Shown here piece by piece: positions 1 through 7,016 of a stretch of DNA of 21,446 bases; within the stretch, counting starts at the first letter, position 1, and each line of letters opens with the position of its first letter. The translations under genes and the position numbers were made by a program. The notes below the pieces were generated by a model. It saw nothing but the letters and a program-made list of their open reading frames with translations, was not told the DNA's origin and made no database searches. Where the stretch lies: NCBI GenBank assembly GCA_036277075.1, contig DASUNQ010000237.1, forward strand, positions 1 to 21,446, given 5' to 3'. The DNA is from DASUNQ01 sp036277075. GTDB lineage: Bacteria; Acidobacteriota; Thermoanaerobaculia; Multivoradales; UBA5704.

Positions 1-1054
1 CCGCCGCCGCGAGGCCCGCCGGCTCGACGCCGCGCTCGGCGAGCGGCAGCAGGACGCCGTCCGGATCGGTGGCCTCGGCCTCCCAGACGCCGTCGCGGCA
101 GACCAGCGTGTTGGCGGCGCCGATGCGGGCGGCCAGGGGGCTCTCGGCGCCGGCGAGGGCGAGCGCCGCCTCCTTGTGCGGCGCGGTCACCGAGAGCCCG
201 CGCAGCGGCAGCCCCAGCCCCTCGAGGACGCCCCCTTCCACGACCTCCAGCCAGAAGTCGCCGAACGACTCGGCATGAAACGGCAGGTAGAGGGCGGGGA
301 TGCCGAGCGCGCGGTAGGCCGCGTTGTGCAGGCGCGGCGAGAGCGACGCCGCGACCGGGTTGCCGGCGACGCCGAAGAGCGCCTCGACGGGCGGCAGCTC
401 GGGGAGCCCGTAGTCGGCGCGCAGGCGGGCGAGCGTGGGCTGTCCCGGCGCGCCGGGGCGGTCGCCGGCGGCGCCGAAGACCAGCGGCGCGCCGAGACGC
501 GGCGCGACGAGCCGGGTCCAGAGCCCGAGCGGTCCCGACGCGAAGGCGGCGACGTCCGCCCGCCGCAGGCCGTCGAGGAGCTGGAGCGGCACCAGCTCCT
601 CGCCGCTCTGCGCCGCGGCGGGGACGAGCTTGTAGACGCGCGCCGGCACGGCGGTCATCCGCTCGCCGCGCGCCTGGAGGGCCGGCAGCGGCGCCGCCGG
701 GCCGTGCCAGGAGAGCAGACGGCGCTCGGGCGGGACGGCGGCGAGGAGCTCGGACGAGACGTCGCGCTCGCACTCGAGGTCGAGCAGGTCGTAGCGCTCG
801 GCCGCCTCCAGCAGGCGCCGCCGCCGCCGCTCGGGCGACCCGTCGAACCCGCCGCCTTCGGCGCGGCTCCTGAGCGTGTAGAGGAGCGGTCCCGGGAACC
901 CGGCGCGCAGCGGCGCGGGGTCGAGCTCCCCCACGAGGTCGGCCCGCACCTCCAGCCAGTCGGCCTCCGCGGCGAGCGCCGCGAGCGCCGGCGCGGTGGG
1001 CGCCTCCGTCAGGGTCGCGACGAGGATCGCCCGTCCCGCGGTGTTTGCTTCCAT
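1..1054 (-). CDS. aroDE: Bifunctional 3-dehydroquinate dehydratase / shikimate dehydrogenase (AroDE fusion), 3' end outside window
   Basis: Translating the minus strand from the ATG at 1054 gives an open frame to the window edge (at least 351 residues), so the gene is cut at its C-terminus. The first part matches type I dehydroquinase: ADWLEVRADLV near residue 35, LLSWHG carrying the catalytic His, and RVYKLV carrying the Schiff-base Lys. The second part matches AroE: GVAGNPVAASLSPRLHNAAY (substrate pocket), LSVTAPHKEAA with the catalytic Lys, and IGAANTL. The fusion would convert dehydroquinate to shikimate in the cytoplasm for aromatic amino-acid synthesis; such AroDE fusions are known from plants, chlamydiae and some environmental bacteria. 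It is divergent from the HTH gene, with 64 bp between the two starts. The open plus-strand frame over this stretch is its shadow. Confidence 0.93.
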   Translation of the reverse strand, partial: MEANTAGRAILVATLTEAPTAPALAALAAEADWLEVRADLVGELDPAPLRAGFPGPLLYTLRSRAEGGGFDGSPERRRRRLLEAAERYDLLDLECERDVSSELLAAVPPERRLLSWHGPAAPLPALQARGERMTAVPARVYKLVPAAAQSGEELVPLQLLDGLRRADVAAFASGPLGLWTRLVAPRLGAPLVFGAAGDRPGAPGQPTLARLRADYGLPELPPVEALFGVAGNPVAASLSPRLHNAAYRALGIPALYLPFHAESFGDFWLEVVEGGVLEGLGLPLRGLSVTAPHKEAALALAGAESPLAARIGAANTLVCRDGVWEAEATDPDGVLLPLAERGVEPAGLAAA

Positions 1055-1078
1055 CGGAACGGACCCTACCATCGCCCC

Positions 1079-1107
1079 TTGCCGAACGGCCAATGAAGGG
1101 CTAAGAT
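1079..1107 (+). promoter_or_regulatory. Predicted sigma70-type promoter of the HTH gene
   Basis: TTGCCG at 1079-1084 and TAAGAT at 1102-1107 are separated by 17 bp. A start of transcription about 6-7 bp after the -10 box would fall near 1113, only some six bases before the ATG at 1119. No Shine-Dalgarno sequence is visible in that gap, so the mRNA may be nearly leaderless. Confidence 0.4.
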
Positions 1108-1118
1108 CCGACGTACCT

Positions 1119-1556
1119 ATGAAGGAAAACGACATTCGCACGCTGCGCCGGCTGCTGCAGGCGAGGGTGGAGCGGCTCCCGCTCTCGCGACGCCAGATCG
1201 AGGACCGCCTCGGCATCGGGCACGGCAACCTCAACAAGCTGTTCCGCGGCCAGGCCGAGCTCCATCTCCGGCACCTCCTCGCCTTCGCGGAGCTCTTCGG
1301 CGTCTCCCCTGGCGAGCTGCTGGAGGCCGGCTGCCCGGAGACCACCGCGGCCGCGACGCGCACCGTGGAAGACGTGCTGGCGGAGGCGCGCCGCGGGCGG
1401 GAGCCGGAGGAGGGGAGGGCGGTCCACTGGCGGATGCCCGCGACGGCCGAGGAGCTGACGGACCTGCTGCGCAAGGAGATCCGCCGCGAGCTGGCGGCGC
1501 GTGGGCTGGACGGGCCCTCGACGCGGCCCGGAGGCGAGCCGGAAGGCTCGGACTGA
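1119..1556 (+). CDS. Small XRE-like helix-turn-helix transcriptional regulator
   Basis: A 145-residue protein. Residues about 5-70 read as a lambda-repressor/XRE-type HTH: SRRQIEDRLGIGHGNLNKLF is the helix-turn-recognition-helix segment, followed by HLLAFAELFGVSPGELL, the typical fourth and fifth helices. The C-terminal half (75-145) is charged, with EELTDLLRKEIRRELAARG predicted helical and perhaps used for dimerisation. The DNA target is unknown. The ten-copy array of imperfect dyads starting 22 bp after its stop is the obvious candidate (inference). An in-frame upstream start at 996 would overlap the aroDE coding region and its start, so the ATG at 1119 is preferred. Divergent promoters with aroDE are possible. 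Confidence 0.8.
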   Translation: MKENDIRTLRRLLQARVERLPLSRRQIEDRLGIGHGNLNKLFRGQAELHLRHLLAFAELFGVSPGELLEAGCPETTAAATRTVEDVLAEARRGREPEEGRAVHWRMPATAEELTDLLRKEIRRELAARGLDGPSTRPGGEPEGSD

Positions 1557-1578
1557 TCCCGCCTTCGGCCGTGCGGGC

Positions 1579-1788
1579 CCTGGATCTACTGGGTCGCCGC
1601 CTGGATCGACTGAGTCCGCGCCGAGATCGACTCGCTTCCGGCCTGAAGCGACTGGGAGCGCGCCTGGATCCACTGGGTCCTGGCCGCGATCTACTGAGTC
1701 CCCGCCCCGCTCTACTGAGTCCCGGCCTGAATCCACTCGGTCCGCGCCTGGCTCTACTCGCGGCGCGCCCGGATCCACTGGGTCGCCG
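1579..1788 (+). repeat. Ten in-register 21-bp tandem repeats between the HTH gene and kdsB
   Basis: Ten units of exactly 21 bp start at 1579, 1600, 1621, 1642, 1663, 1684, 1705, 1726, 1747 and 1768, with no insertion or deletion. Invariant columns are 1-2 (CC), 8 (C), 10-12 (ACT) and 21 (G). Columns 3, 9, 13 and 19 vary most. The core, best seen in unit 5 (GGATCCACTGGGTCC), is an imperfect dyad centred on the invariant ACT: GGATCC pairs with GGGTCC with one T-G mismatch. The array ends 9 bp before the kdsB -35 box. The period equals two turns of B-DNA, so each dyad faces the same side. There are no unique spacers, so it is not CRISPR. Confidence 0.9.
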
Positions 1789-1797
1789 CCGCGCCGT

Positions 1798-1827
1798 TTG
1801 ACACCCTCCGCGCCTTCGCCTTACATT
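1798..1827 (+). promoter_or_regulatory. Predicted sigma70-type promoter of the KDO operon
   Basis: A perfect TTGACA (1798-1803) is followed after 18 bp by TACATT (1822-1827), four of six matches to the -10 consensus. Transcription should start near 1834, essentially at the GTG used here as the kdsB start. This implies either a leaderless kdsB message or initiation at the inner GTG at 1890. It lies just downstream of the 21-bp repeat array. Confidence 0.55.
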
Positions 1828-1832
1828 AGGCC

Positions 1833-2648
1833 GTGCACCCCCACGAGCCTTCGCCCCCTCCGCCTGCTCCCTCCGGCGGCGGCGGTGTCGTGGGCGCGAT
1901 CCCCGCCCGCTACGCTTCGACCCGTCTTCCCGGAAAGCCCCTCCTCCACCTCGCGGGCCGGCCGCTCATCGAGCACGTCTACCGCCGCGTGGCGCAGGCG
2001 CGCGGGCTCGACCGAGTCGTCGTCCTGACCGACGACGAGCGCATCGCCCGCGCCGTGGAGGCGTTCGGCGGCGAGTGGGAGATGACCCCGGCCGACTGCC
2101 CGAGCGGCACCGACCGCATCGCCCACGCCGCTCGGCGCTGGGACGCCGCCGCGGTCGTCAACGTCCAGGGGGACGAGCCGCTGATCGACCCCGAGGCCGT
2201 CCGCCGCGTCGCCGAGCACCTGCGCGACCACCCCGGCGACCCGGTGGTCACCCTCGCCGCGCCGGCGACGGCCGAGGAAACGGAGAGCTCCCACGTGGTG
2301 AAGGTGGTGCTCGACCGGCGCGGCCATGCCCTGTACTTCAGCCGCGCGGCGATTCCCTTCGCGCGCGAGGGAAACGCCACGCGGCTCAAGCATCTGGGCG
2401 TCTACGGCTACCAGCGCGCGGCCCTGCTCCAGCTCGCCGCCCTGGATCCTACCCCGCTCGAGCGAAGCGAATCGCTCGAGCAGCTCCGCGCCCTCGAGCA
2501 CGGGATCGCGATTCGCGTGCTGCTCGTCGAAGGGGCGGCGCAAGGCGTCGACACCGCCGAGGACTTGGCGCGTGCCGAGCAGGCTCTGGCTTCCGTCACC
2601 GAGCCCTCTCCCCCCTCCCAGATCCTCTCAGGAGACCGGCGACCATGA
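1833..2648 (+). CDS. kdsB: 3-deoxy-manno-octulosonate cytidylyltransferase (CMP-KDO synthetase)
   Basis: Couples CTP and KDO to give CMP-KDO, the donor for KDO addition to lipid A. Family signatures are clear: IPARYASTRLPGKPL (nucleotide-binding N-terminus, from about residue 23), PSGTDRIA, VNVQGDEPLI (metal and sugar binding), VVKVVLDRRGHALYFSRAAI, LKHLGVYGYQ, PLERSESLEQLRAL and GVDTAEDLARAE. From GTG 1833 the protein is 271 aa and carries an extra Pro/Gly-rich head of about 19 residues. Starting at GTG 1890 would remove that head and leave the start very close to the first beta strand. Which start is used is unresolved. The stop overlaps the pyrG start (ATGA), indicating translational coupling in the KDO operon. 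Confidence 0.95.
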   Translation: MHPHEPSPPPPAPSGGGGVVGAIPARYASTRLPGKPLLHLAGRPLIEHVYRRVAQARGLDRVVVLTDDERIARAVEAFGGEWEMTPADCPSGTDRIAHAARRWDAAAVVNVQGDEPLIDPEAVRRVAEHLRDHPGDPVVTLAAPATAEETESSHVVKVVLDRRGHALYFSRAAIPFAREGNATRLKHLGVYGYQRAALLQLAALDPTPLERSESLEQLRALEHGIAIRVLLVEGAAQGVDTAEDLARAEQALASVTEPSPPSQILSGDRRP

Positions 2649-4396
2649 CCAAGTACATCTTCGTCACCGGCGGCGTCGTGTCCTCCCTCGGCAAGGGGGT
2701 GGCCGCCGCCTCGGTGGGCGCCGTCCTCGAGGCGCGGGGCTTCTCGGTCACGCTGATGAAGTTCGACCCCTACGTCAACGTCGATCCGGGCACCATGTCG
2801 CCGTACCAGCACGGCGAGGTCTTCGTCACCGACGACGGGGCCGAGACCGACCTCGACCTCGGCCACTACGAGCGCTTCACCCACACCACCACGAGCAAGC
2901 TCCACAACTACACCACCGGCAAGATCTACGAGTCGGTCATCAACAAGGAGCGGCGCGGCGACTACCTGGGCAAGACGGTGCAGGTCGTCCCCCACATCAC
3001 CGACGAGATCAAGGACGCCATGCGCGCCGTCGCGGCCGAGCGCGAGATCGACATCGTCATCGTCGAGATCGGCGGCACCGTGGGCGACATCGAGTCGCTC
3101 CCCTTCCTCGAGGCGATCCGGCAGTTCCGCCAGGAGCTGGGGCGCGGCAACGCCGTCAACATCCACCTGACGCTCGTCCCCTACATCGCCGCCGCCGACG
3201 AGCTCAAGACCAAGCCGACGCAGCACTCGGTGCGCGAGCTGCGCGAGATCGGCATCGTGGCCGACCTCCTCCTCTGCCGCGTCGACCGCCACCTGCCCGA
3301 GGAGATGAAGAAGAAGATCGCCCTCTTCTGCAACGTCGATCCGCGCGCCGTCATCGCCGCGCGCGACGTGCAGACGATCTACGAGGTGCCGCTGATGTTC
3401 TGCCGCGAGGGGATGGACGACATCCTCCTCGACCTGCTCAACCTCCCCCACTACGACCGCGACCTGTCGCGCTGGGAGGCGCTGGTGGCGCGGGTCAAGA
3501 ACCCGACGCACCGGGTGCGGGTGGGGATCGTCGGCAAGTACGTCGAGTTCCCCGACTCCTACAAGAGCTTGAACGAGGCGTTGATCCACGGCGGCGTCGC
3601 CAACGACGCGGCGGTCGAGCTGGTCTACATCAACGCCGAGCAGATGGAGTCCGGAAGCTGGCCGCGCGAGGTCTTCGAGGTCGACGCCCTGCTCGTCCCC
3701 ATCGGCTTCGGCCACCGCGGCACCGAGGGGAAGATCCGCGCCATCCGCTACGCCCGCGAGCACAAGGTCCCTTTCTTCGGCATCTGCCTGGGGATGCAGT
3801 GCATGGTCATCGAGTGGGCGCGCAACGTCAGCGGCATCAAGGAAGCGACCTCGTCGGAGTTCGACCCCGAGACCGAGCACCCGGTGATCTACAAGCTGCG
3901 CGACCTCCTGGGGGTCGAGGAGCTGGGCGGGACGATGCGGCTCGGCGCCTACCCCTGCCGTCTCAAGGAGGGGTCGCTGGCGCGCAAGATCTACGGCGTT
4001 CCCGAGATCAGCGAGCGCCACCGCCACCGCTACGAGGTCAACCAGAAGTACCTCGACGCCCTGCGCGACGGCGGGCTCACCATCGCCGGCCTCTCGCCGG
4101 ACGGCAGGTTCGTCGAGATGGTCGAGGACCCGAACCACCCCTGGTTCCTCGGCTGCCAGTTCCACCCCGAGTACAAGTCCCGGCCCACCGAGCCGCACCC
4201 GCTCTTCGTCTCCTACATCGCGGCGGCGCTGGCCCACGCAGCGCGCCGCGGCGACGCGGAGCGCGACCTGGGGCTGCCCGCGGCGGAGCTCGCCGGCATC
4301 GCGACGGCGGGCGAGAGCGTCCCCGAGGGCCTCGCCGCCGACACCGCCGCCCGCCGGCCCGTGCCGAAGGCCAACGGCGGGGGACTCGAGCACTGA
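2645..4396 (+). CDS. pyrG: CTP synthase (glutamine-hydrolysing)
   Basis: Makes CTP from UTP, ATP and glutamine. The 583-aa protein has the full two-domain architecture. The N-terminal synthetase domain (1 to about 270) carries YIFVTGGVVSSLGKGV (P-loop), MKFDPYVNVDPGTMSPYQHG, and EIGGTVGDIES. The C-terminal class I glutaminase domain has the nucleophile Cys381 in FFGICLGMQ and His507/Glu509 in QFHPEYKSRP. The loop before the nucleophile reads VPIGFGHRGTEGK, with Ile where PGGFG is usual. About 45 residues of low-complexity Ala/Gly/Arg-rich tail follow the normal end of the family. ATG 2645 overlaps the kdsB stop. Location beside kdsB makes sense because KdsB consumes CTP. Confidence 0.98.
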   Translation: MTKYIFVTGGVVSSLGKGVAAASVGAVLEARGFSVTLMKFDPYVNVDPGTMSPYQHGEVFVTDDGAETDLDLGHYERFTHTTTSKLHNYTTGKIYESVINKERRGDYLGKTVQVVPHITDEIKDAMRAVAAEREIDIVIVEIGGTVGDIESLPFLEAIRQFRQELGRGNAVNIHLTLVPYIAAADELKTKPTQHSVRELREIGIVADLLLCRVDRHLPEEMKKKIALFCNVDPRAVIAARDVQTIYEVPLMFCREGMDDILLDLLNLPHYDRDLSRWEALVARVKNPTHRVRVGIVGKYVEFPDSYKSLNEALIHGGVANDAAVELVYINAEQMESGSWPREVFEVDALLVPIGFGHRGTEGKIRAIRYAREHKVPFFGICLGMQCMVIEWARNVSGIKEATSSEFDPETEHPVIYKLRDLLGVEELGGTMRLGAYPCRLKEGSLARKIYGVPEISERHRHRYEVNQKYLDALRDGGLTIAGLSPDGRFVEMVEDPNHPWFLGCQFHPEYKSRPTEPHPLFVSYIAAALAHAARRGDAERDLGLPAAELAGIATAGESVPEGLAADTAARRPVPKANGGGLEH

Positions 4397-5241
4397 GCGG
4401 AGCCCGCGCCGTTGAGCTCGCGCCGGGGATCGTCGTCGGAGGGGGCGGGGGGACGCTGCCGGCGATCGCCGGGCCGTGCGTCATCGAGAGCCCGGAGCGG
4501 ACGCTCGAGACCGCGCGCCTCCTCGCCGGGATCGCCCGGCGCACCGGCGTGCCGCTGGTCTTCAAGTCCTCCTTCGACAAGGCCAACCGCAGCTCGATTG
4601 CCAGCTACCGCGGCCCGGGGCTGAGCGAGGGGCTCCGCGTGCTCGCCGCGGTGCGCGCCGAGACCGGGCTCCCGATCCTCACCGACGTCCACGAGCCGGC
4701 GCAGTGCGCGCCGGCCGCCGAGGTGTGCGACGTCCTGCAGATCCCGGCGTTCCTCTGCCGGCAGACCGACCTGGTCGTCGAGGCGGCGCGCACCGGGCGG
4801 GCGCTGAACGTCAAGAAGGGGCAGTTCATGGCGCCGGACGACATGCGCCGCGTGGTCGAGAAGGCGCGCAGCGCCGGCAACGAGCGAGTGACCGTCACCG
4901 AGCGCGGCGTCTCCTTCGGCTACCACAACCTGGTCGTCGACATGCGCTCCTTCGCGCTCCTCCACAAGGACGGCATCCCGGTGCTCTACGACGTCACCCA
5001 CTCGCTCCAGCTCCCGGGCGCCGAGGCCGAGGAGAGCGGCGGCGACCGGCGCTTCGCCGAGCCGCTGGCGCGCGCCGCGGTGGCCGCCGGCGCCGACGGC
5101 GTCTTCCTCGAGGTCCACCCCGACCCCGACCGCGCCCTCTCCGACCGCGCCGTGCAGCTCGACCCGCGCCGCGCCGAGGCGCTCCTCGCCTCTCTGGCCG
5201 CTCTGCGGCGGGCGCTGGCGGACGCGGCGGTGCCGGCGTGA
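4393..5241 (+). CDS. kdsA: 3-deoxy-8-phosphooctulonate synthase (KDO-8-P synthase), metal-dependent type, apparent CTG start
   Basis: Condenses phosphoenolpyruvate with arabinose-5-phosphate. Signatures: GPCVIES at 27-33, FKSSFDKANRSS, YRGPGLSEGL, TDVHEPAQ, IPAFLCRQTDL, NVKKGQFM, FGYHNLVVDMRS, DVTHSLQ and FLEVHPDP. Cys29 in GPCVIES is the residue that marks the class II, metal-dependent enzymes (the E. coli class has Asn there). No ATG, GTG or TTG exists in frame between the pyrG overlap and this core. The CTG at 4393, which overlaps the pyrG stop as CTGA, gives the expected 282 aa. A G-rich stretch at 4377-4384 could serve as ribosome binding site. The enzyme call is firm; the CTG start is inferred by elimination. 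Confidence 0.95.
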   Translation: MSGARAVELAPGIVVGGGGGTLPAIAGPCVIESPERTLETARLLAGIARRTGVPLVFKSSFDKANRSSIASYRGPGLSEGLRVLAAVRAETGLPILTDVHEPAQCAPAAEVCDVLQIPAFLCRQTDLVVEAARTGRALNVKKGQFMAPDDMRRVVEKARSAGNERVTVTERGVSFGYHNLVVDMRSFALLHKDGIPVLYDVTHSLQLPGAEAEESGGDRRFAEPLARAAVAAGADGVFLEVHPDPDRALSDRAVQLDPRRAEALLASLAALRRALADAAVPA

Positions 5242-6239
5242 GCCGGCCCGAGCCGGCGGCCACGGCCGCGGCGGGGCGGTCGCCGCGCGAGGTCGCCGCC
5301 GAGGTGCTGGAGACCGAGGCGGCGGCGATCCGCGGGCTGCTCGGGCAGCTCGACGAGCGCTTCGACCGCGCGGTCGAGCTGCTGCGCGGCTGCGCCGGGC
5401 GTGTCGTCTGCACCGGCATGGGCAAGAGCGGCATCGTGCTGCGCAAGGTGGCGGCGACGCTCTCCTCGACCGGCACGCCGGCGCTCTTCCTCCACCCGGC
5501 GGAGGCCGTGCACGGCGACCTCGGCGCCATCGTCGAGGGGGACGTCGTGCTCGCCGCCTCCTACTCGGGGACGACCGAGGAGCTCCTCGCCCTGGTGCAG
5601 ACGTTGAAGCGGCTGGGCGTGCCGCTCGTCGCCATGACCGGCAGCGAGGAGAGCCCGCTCGCGCGCTACGCCGAGGTCCACCTGCCGGTGGCGATCGACC
5701 GCGAGGCCTGCCCGCTCAACCTCGCGCCGACAGCCTCGACCACCGCGATGCTGGCCCTCGGCGACGCCCTCGCCATGGCCCTGCTCGAGGCCCGCGGCTT
5801 CACCCGCGAGGACTTCGCCCGCCTCCACCCCGCCGGCCGCATCGGCAAGCGGCTGCTCAAGGTCTCCGAGCTGATGCACGCCGGCGAGGCGCTGCCGCGG
5901 GTCGCGCTGGCGACGCCGATGCGCGAGGCGATCTACGAGATGTCGGCCAAGAAGCTGGGGATCACCGCCGTCGTCGACGAGGACGGGCGGCTCCTCGGCT
6001 GCATCTCGGACGGCGACCTCCGCCGCCTCCTCGAGCGCGACGAGGACGCGGTGCTCCGCCGCACCGCCGGCGAGTGCATGCACCCGCGGCCGCGCACGAT
6101 CGCCGGCGAGGAGCTGGCCGGCGCGGCGCTCAACGAGATGGAGGAGCACCGCATCACCTCGCTCTTCGTCTGCGACGCGGCCGGACGGCTCGAGGGGATC
6201 GTCCACCTCCACGACCTCTGGAAGCTGGAGCTCTTCTGA
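5238..6239 (+). CDS. kdsD: Arabinose-5-phosphate isomerase
   Basis: Interconverts ribulose-5-phosphate and arabinose-5-phosphate, feeding KdsA. The 333-aa protein (E. coli KdsD is 328) has an N-terminal SIS sugar-isomerase domain with CTGMGKSGIVLRKVAATLSS from residue 58, HPAEAVHGDLG, ASYSGTTEEL and the LHPAGRIGKRLL motif with its catalytic His. Two CBS modules follow, at about 210-265 (VSELMHAGEALPRV to ISDGDLRRLL) and 275-333 (AGECMHPRPRT to GIVHLHDLWKLELF). Start is GTG 5238, overlapping the kdsA stop as GTGA. Because CBS modules often bind nucleotides, regulation by a nucleotide or CMP-KDO is possible but not shown by the sequence. Confidence 0.96.
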   Translation: MSRPEPAATAAAGRSPREVAAEVLETEAAAIRGLLGQLDERFDRAVELLRGCAGRVVCTGMGKSGIVLRKVAATLSSTGTPALFLHPAEAVHGDLGAIVEGDVVLAASYSGTTEELLALVQTLKRLGVPLVAMTGSEESPLARYAEVHLPVAIDREACPLNLAPTASTTAMLALGDALAMALLEARGFTREDFARLHPAGRIGKRLLKVSELMHAGEALPRVALATPMREAIYEMSAKKLGITAVVDEDGRLLGCISDGDLRRLLERDEDAVLRRTAGECMHPRPRTIAGEELAGAALNEMEEHRITSLFVCDAAGRLEGIVHLHDLWKLELF

Positions 6240-6799
6240 CCCGCCGCCTGGGCGAGGAGGAGTTCGCGCGGCGGGCGCGGGAGCTCGAGTGGCTGCTCGT
6301 CGACGTCGACGGCGTGCTGACCGAGGGCCTGCTCCTCTACGGCCCCGCGGGCGAGGAGCTCAAGGCCTTCCACGTGCGCGACGGCCTGGCGCTGCGGCTG
6401 GCGCGCGAGGCGGGCCTGAAGGTGGGGATCCTCTCCGGCCGGGGGTCGGCGGCCCTGGCCACCCGCGCGCGCGAGCTGGAGCTCGACGCGGTGATCCTCG
6501 AGCGTTCCGACAAGGCCGCCGCCTTCACCGAGTTCCTCGCCGCGCACCGCGCCGACCCCAACCGGGTGGCCTACGCCGGCGACGACCTCCTCGATCTGCC
6601 GGTGCTCGCCCGCTGCGGCCTCTCCTTCGCGCCGGCCGACGCCGTCGCCGACGTGCGCGAGCGGGTCCACCGCCTCCTCGCCAACGCCGGCGGCCGCGAG
6701 GCGGTGCGCGAGATGATCGAGGCCGTGCTGCGGGCGCGCGGCGACTGGGACCGCCTGGTCGCCTCCTGGCTCGCGCCTACCGCGTCCGCAGGATCGTGA
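6236..6799 (+). CDS. kdsC: KDO-8-phosphate phosphatase, apparent CTG start
   Basis: A HAD-superfamily phosphatase that removes phosphate from KDO-8-P. Motifs: LLVDVDGVLTEG with nucleophile Asp23 and Asp25, ILSGRGSAAL (motif II), a Lys in ERSDKAAAF, and YAGDDLLDLPVL (motif IV). There is no cap domain, as expected for this short tetrameric family (187 aa here, 188 in E. coli). In frame there is no ATG, GTG or TTG between the end of kdsD and the DVDGV motif. CTG 6236 overlaps the kdsD stop as CTGA and has GGAG (6227-6230) five bases upstream, so it is the only sensible start. This is the last gene of the KDO operon; the next gene is 217 bp away behind its own promoter. Confidence 0.94.
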   Translation: MTRRLGEEEFARRARELEWLLVDVDGVLTEGLLLYGPAGEELKAFHVRDGLALRLAREAGLKVGILSGRGSAALATRARELELDAVILERSDKAAAFTEFLAAHRADPNRVAYAGDDLLDLPVLARCGLSFAPADAVADVRERVHRLLANAGGREAVREMIEAVLRARGDWDRLVASWLAPTASAGS

Positions 6800-6848
6800 A
6801 CAGCCCCCTGCCCGGTCGAGGCCGGCGTAGAACCGACCCGGCTCGCTG

Positions 6849-6880
6849 CGCACGCGGGTTCAGGGCGTCTGCGTCTTTTC
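6849..6880 (+). terminator. Possible weak intrinsic terminator after kdsC
   Basis: CGCACGC (6849-6855) can pair with GCG (6865-6867) plus TGCG (6870-6873), with a two-base bulge and a nine-base loop. TCTTTTC follows at 6874-6880. The stem is short and the T-run interrupted, so this is a weak call. Its position between kdsC and the next promoter is appropriate. Confidence 0.3.
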
Positions 6881-6904
6881 GTTCCGATCTCCCGCCTACT
6901 CCCC

Positions 6905-6932
6905 TTGACAGTGCCTCCCGCAAGGAGATAAA
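6905..6932 (+). promoter_or_regulatory. Predicted promoter of the ten-gene peptide/glycan cluster
   Basis: A perfect TTGACA (6905-6910) and GATAAA (6927-6932, four of six matches) are separated by 16 bp, in a locally less GC-rich patch of the 217-bp gap. Transcription from here would leave a leader of roughly 78 nt before the ATG at 7017, which has a strong GGGAGGGAGG ribosome binding region just upstream. No other convincing promoter is seen up to 20171. Confidence 0.5.
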
Positions 6933-7016
6933 GAAGCAACTTCGGAAGAAGGCTTGACACGCCGCCTGCCGCGCGCGCAGCGGGAGCGGGGCGTTGCTGT
7001 CGGGAGGGAGGCGCGG

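Noticed and set aside
176..1096. 306-aa plus-strand open frame
   Set aside because: Arg/Gly/Glu-rich with no family pattern; the opposite strand encodes AroDE with all its motifs. It is a GC-driven shadow.
1101..1778. 225-aa minus-strand frame with DPG repeats
   Set aside because: Its first third is the repeat array and the rest is antisense to the HTH gene, which has real domain signatures.
1579..1788. CRISPR array
   Set aside because: Units are head-to-tail with no unique spacers, the period is only 21 bp, and there are no cas genes.
1571..1801. 76-aa plus-strand frame with leucine heptads over the 21-bp array
   Set aside because: In this frame the variable column 9 is a second codon position and the invariant A of ACT a third position, opposite to coding constraint. 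The heptads are a product of the 21-bp period.
2408..4393. 661-aa minus-strand frame
   Set aside because: Exactly antisense to pyrG and the end of kdsB; Val/Asp/Leu-rich composition is the mirror of high-GC codon use.
6820..6866. tRNA-like GGGTTC arm in the gap after kdsC
   Set aside because: The match stops after the GGTTC; no acceptor stem, anticodon arm or CCA-proximal pairing could be built.
6954..7016. TTG-started extension of the first cluster gene, or a second TTGACA promoter at 6954
   Set aside because: The extra 21 residues are Arg-rich and unlike a GT-B start, while ATG 7017 has a strong ribosome binding site. No -10-like sequence follows the second TTGACA at proper spacing.
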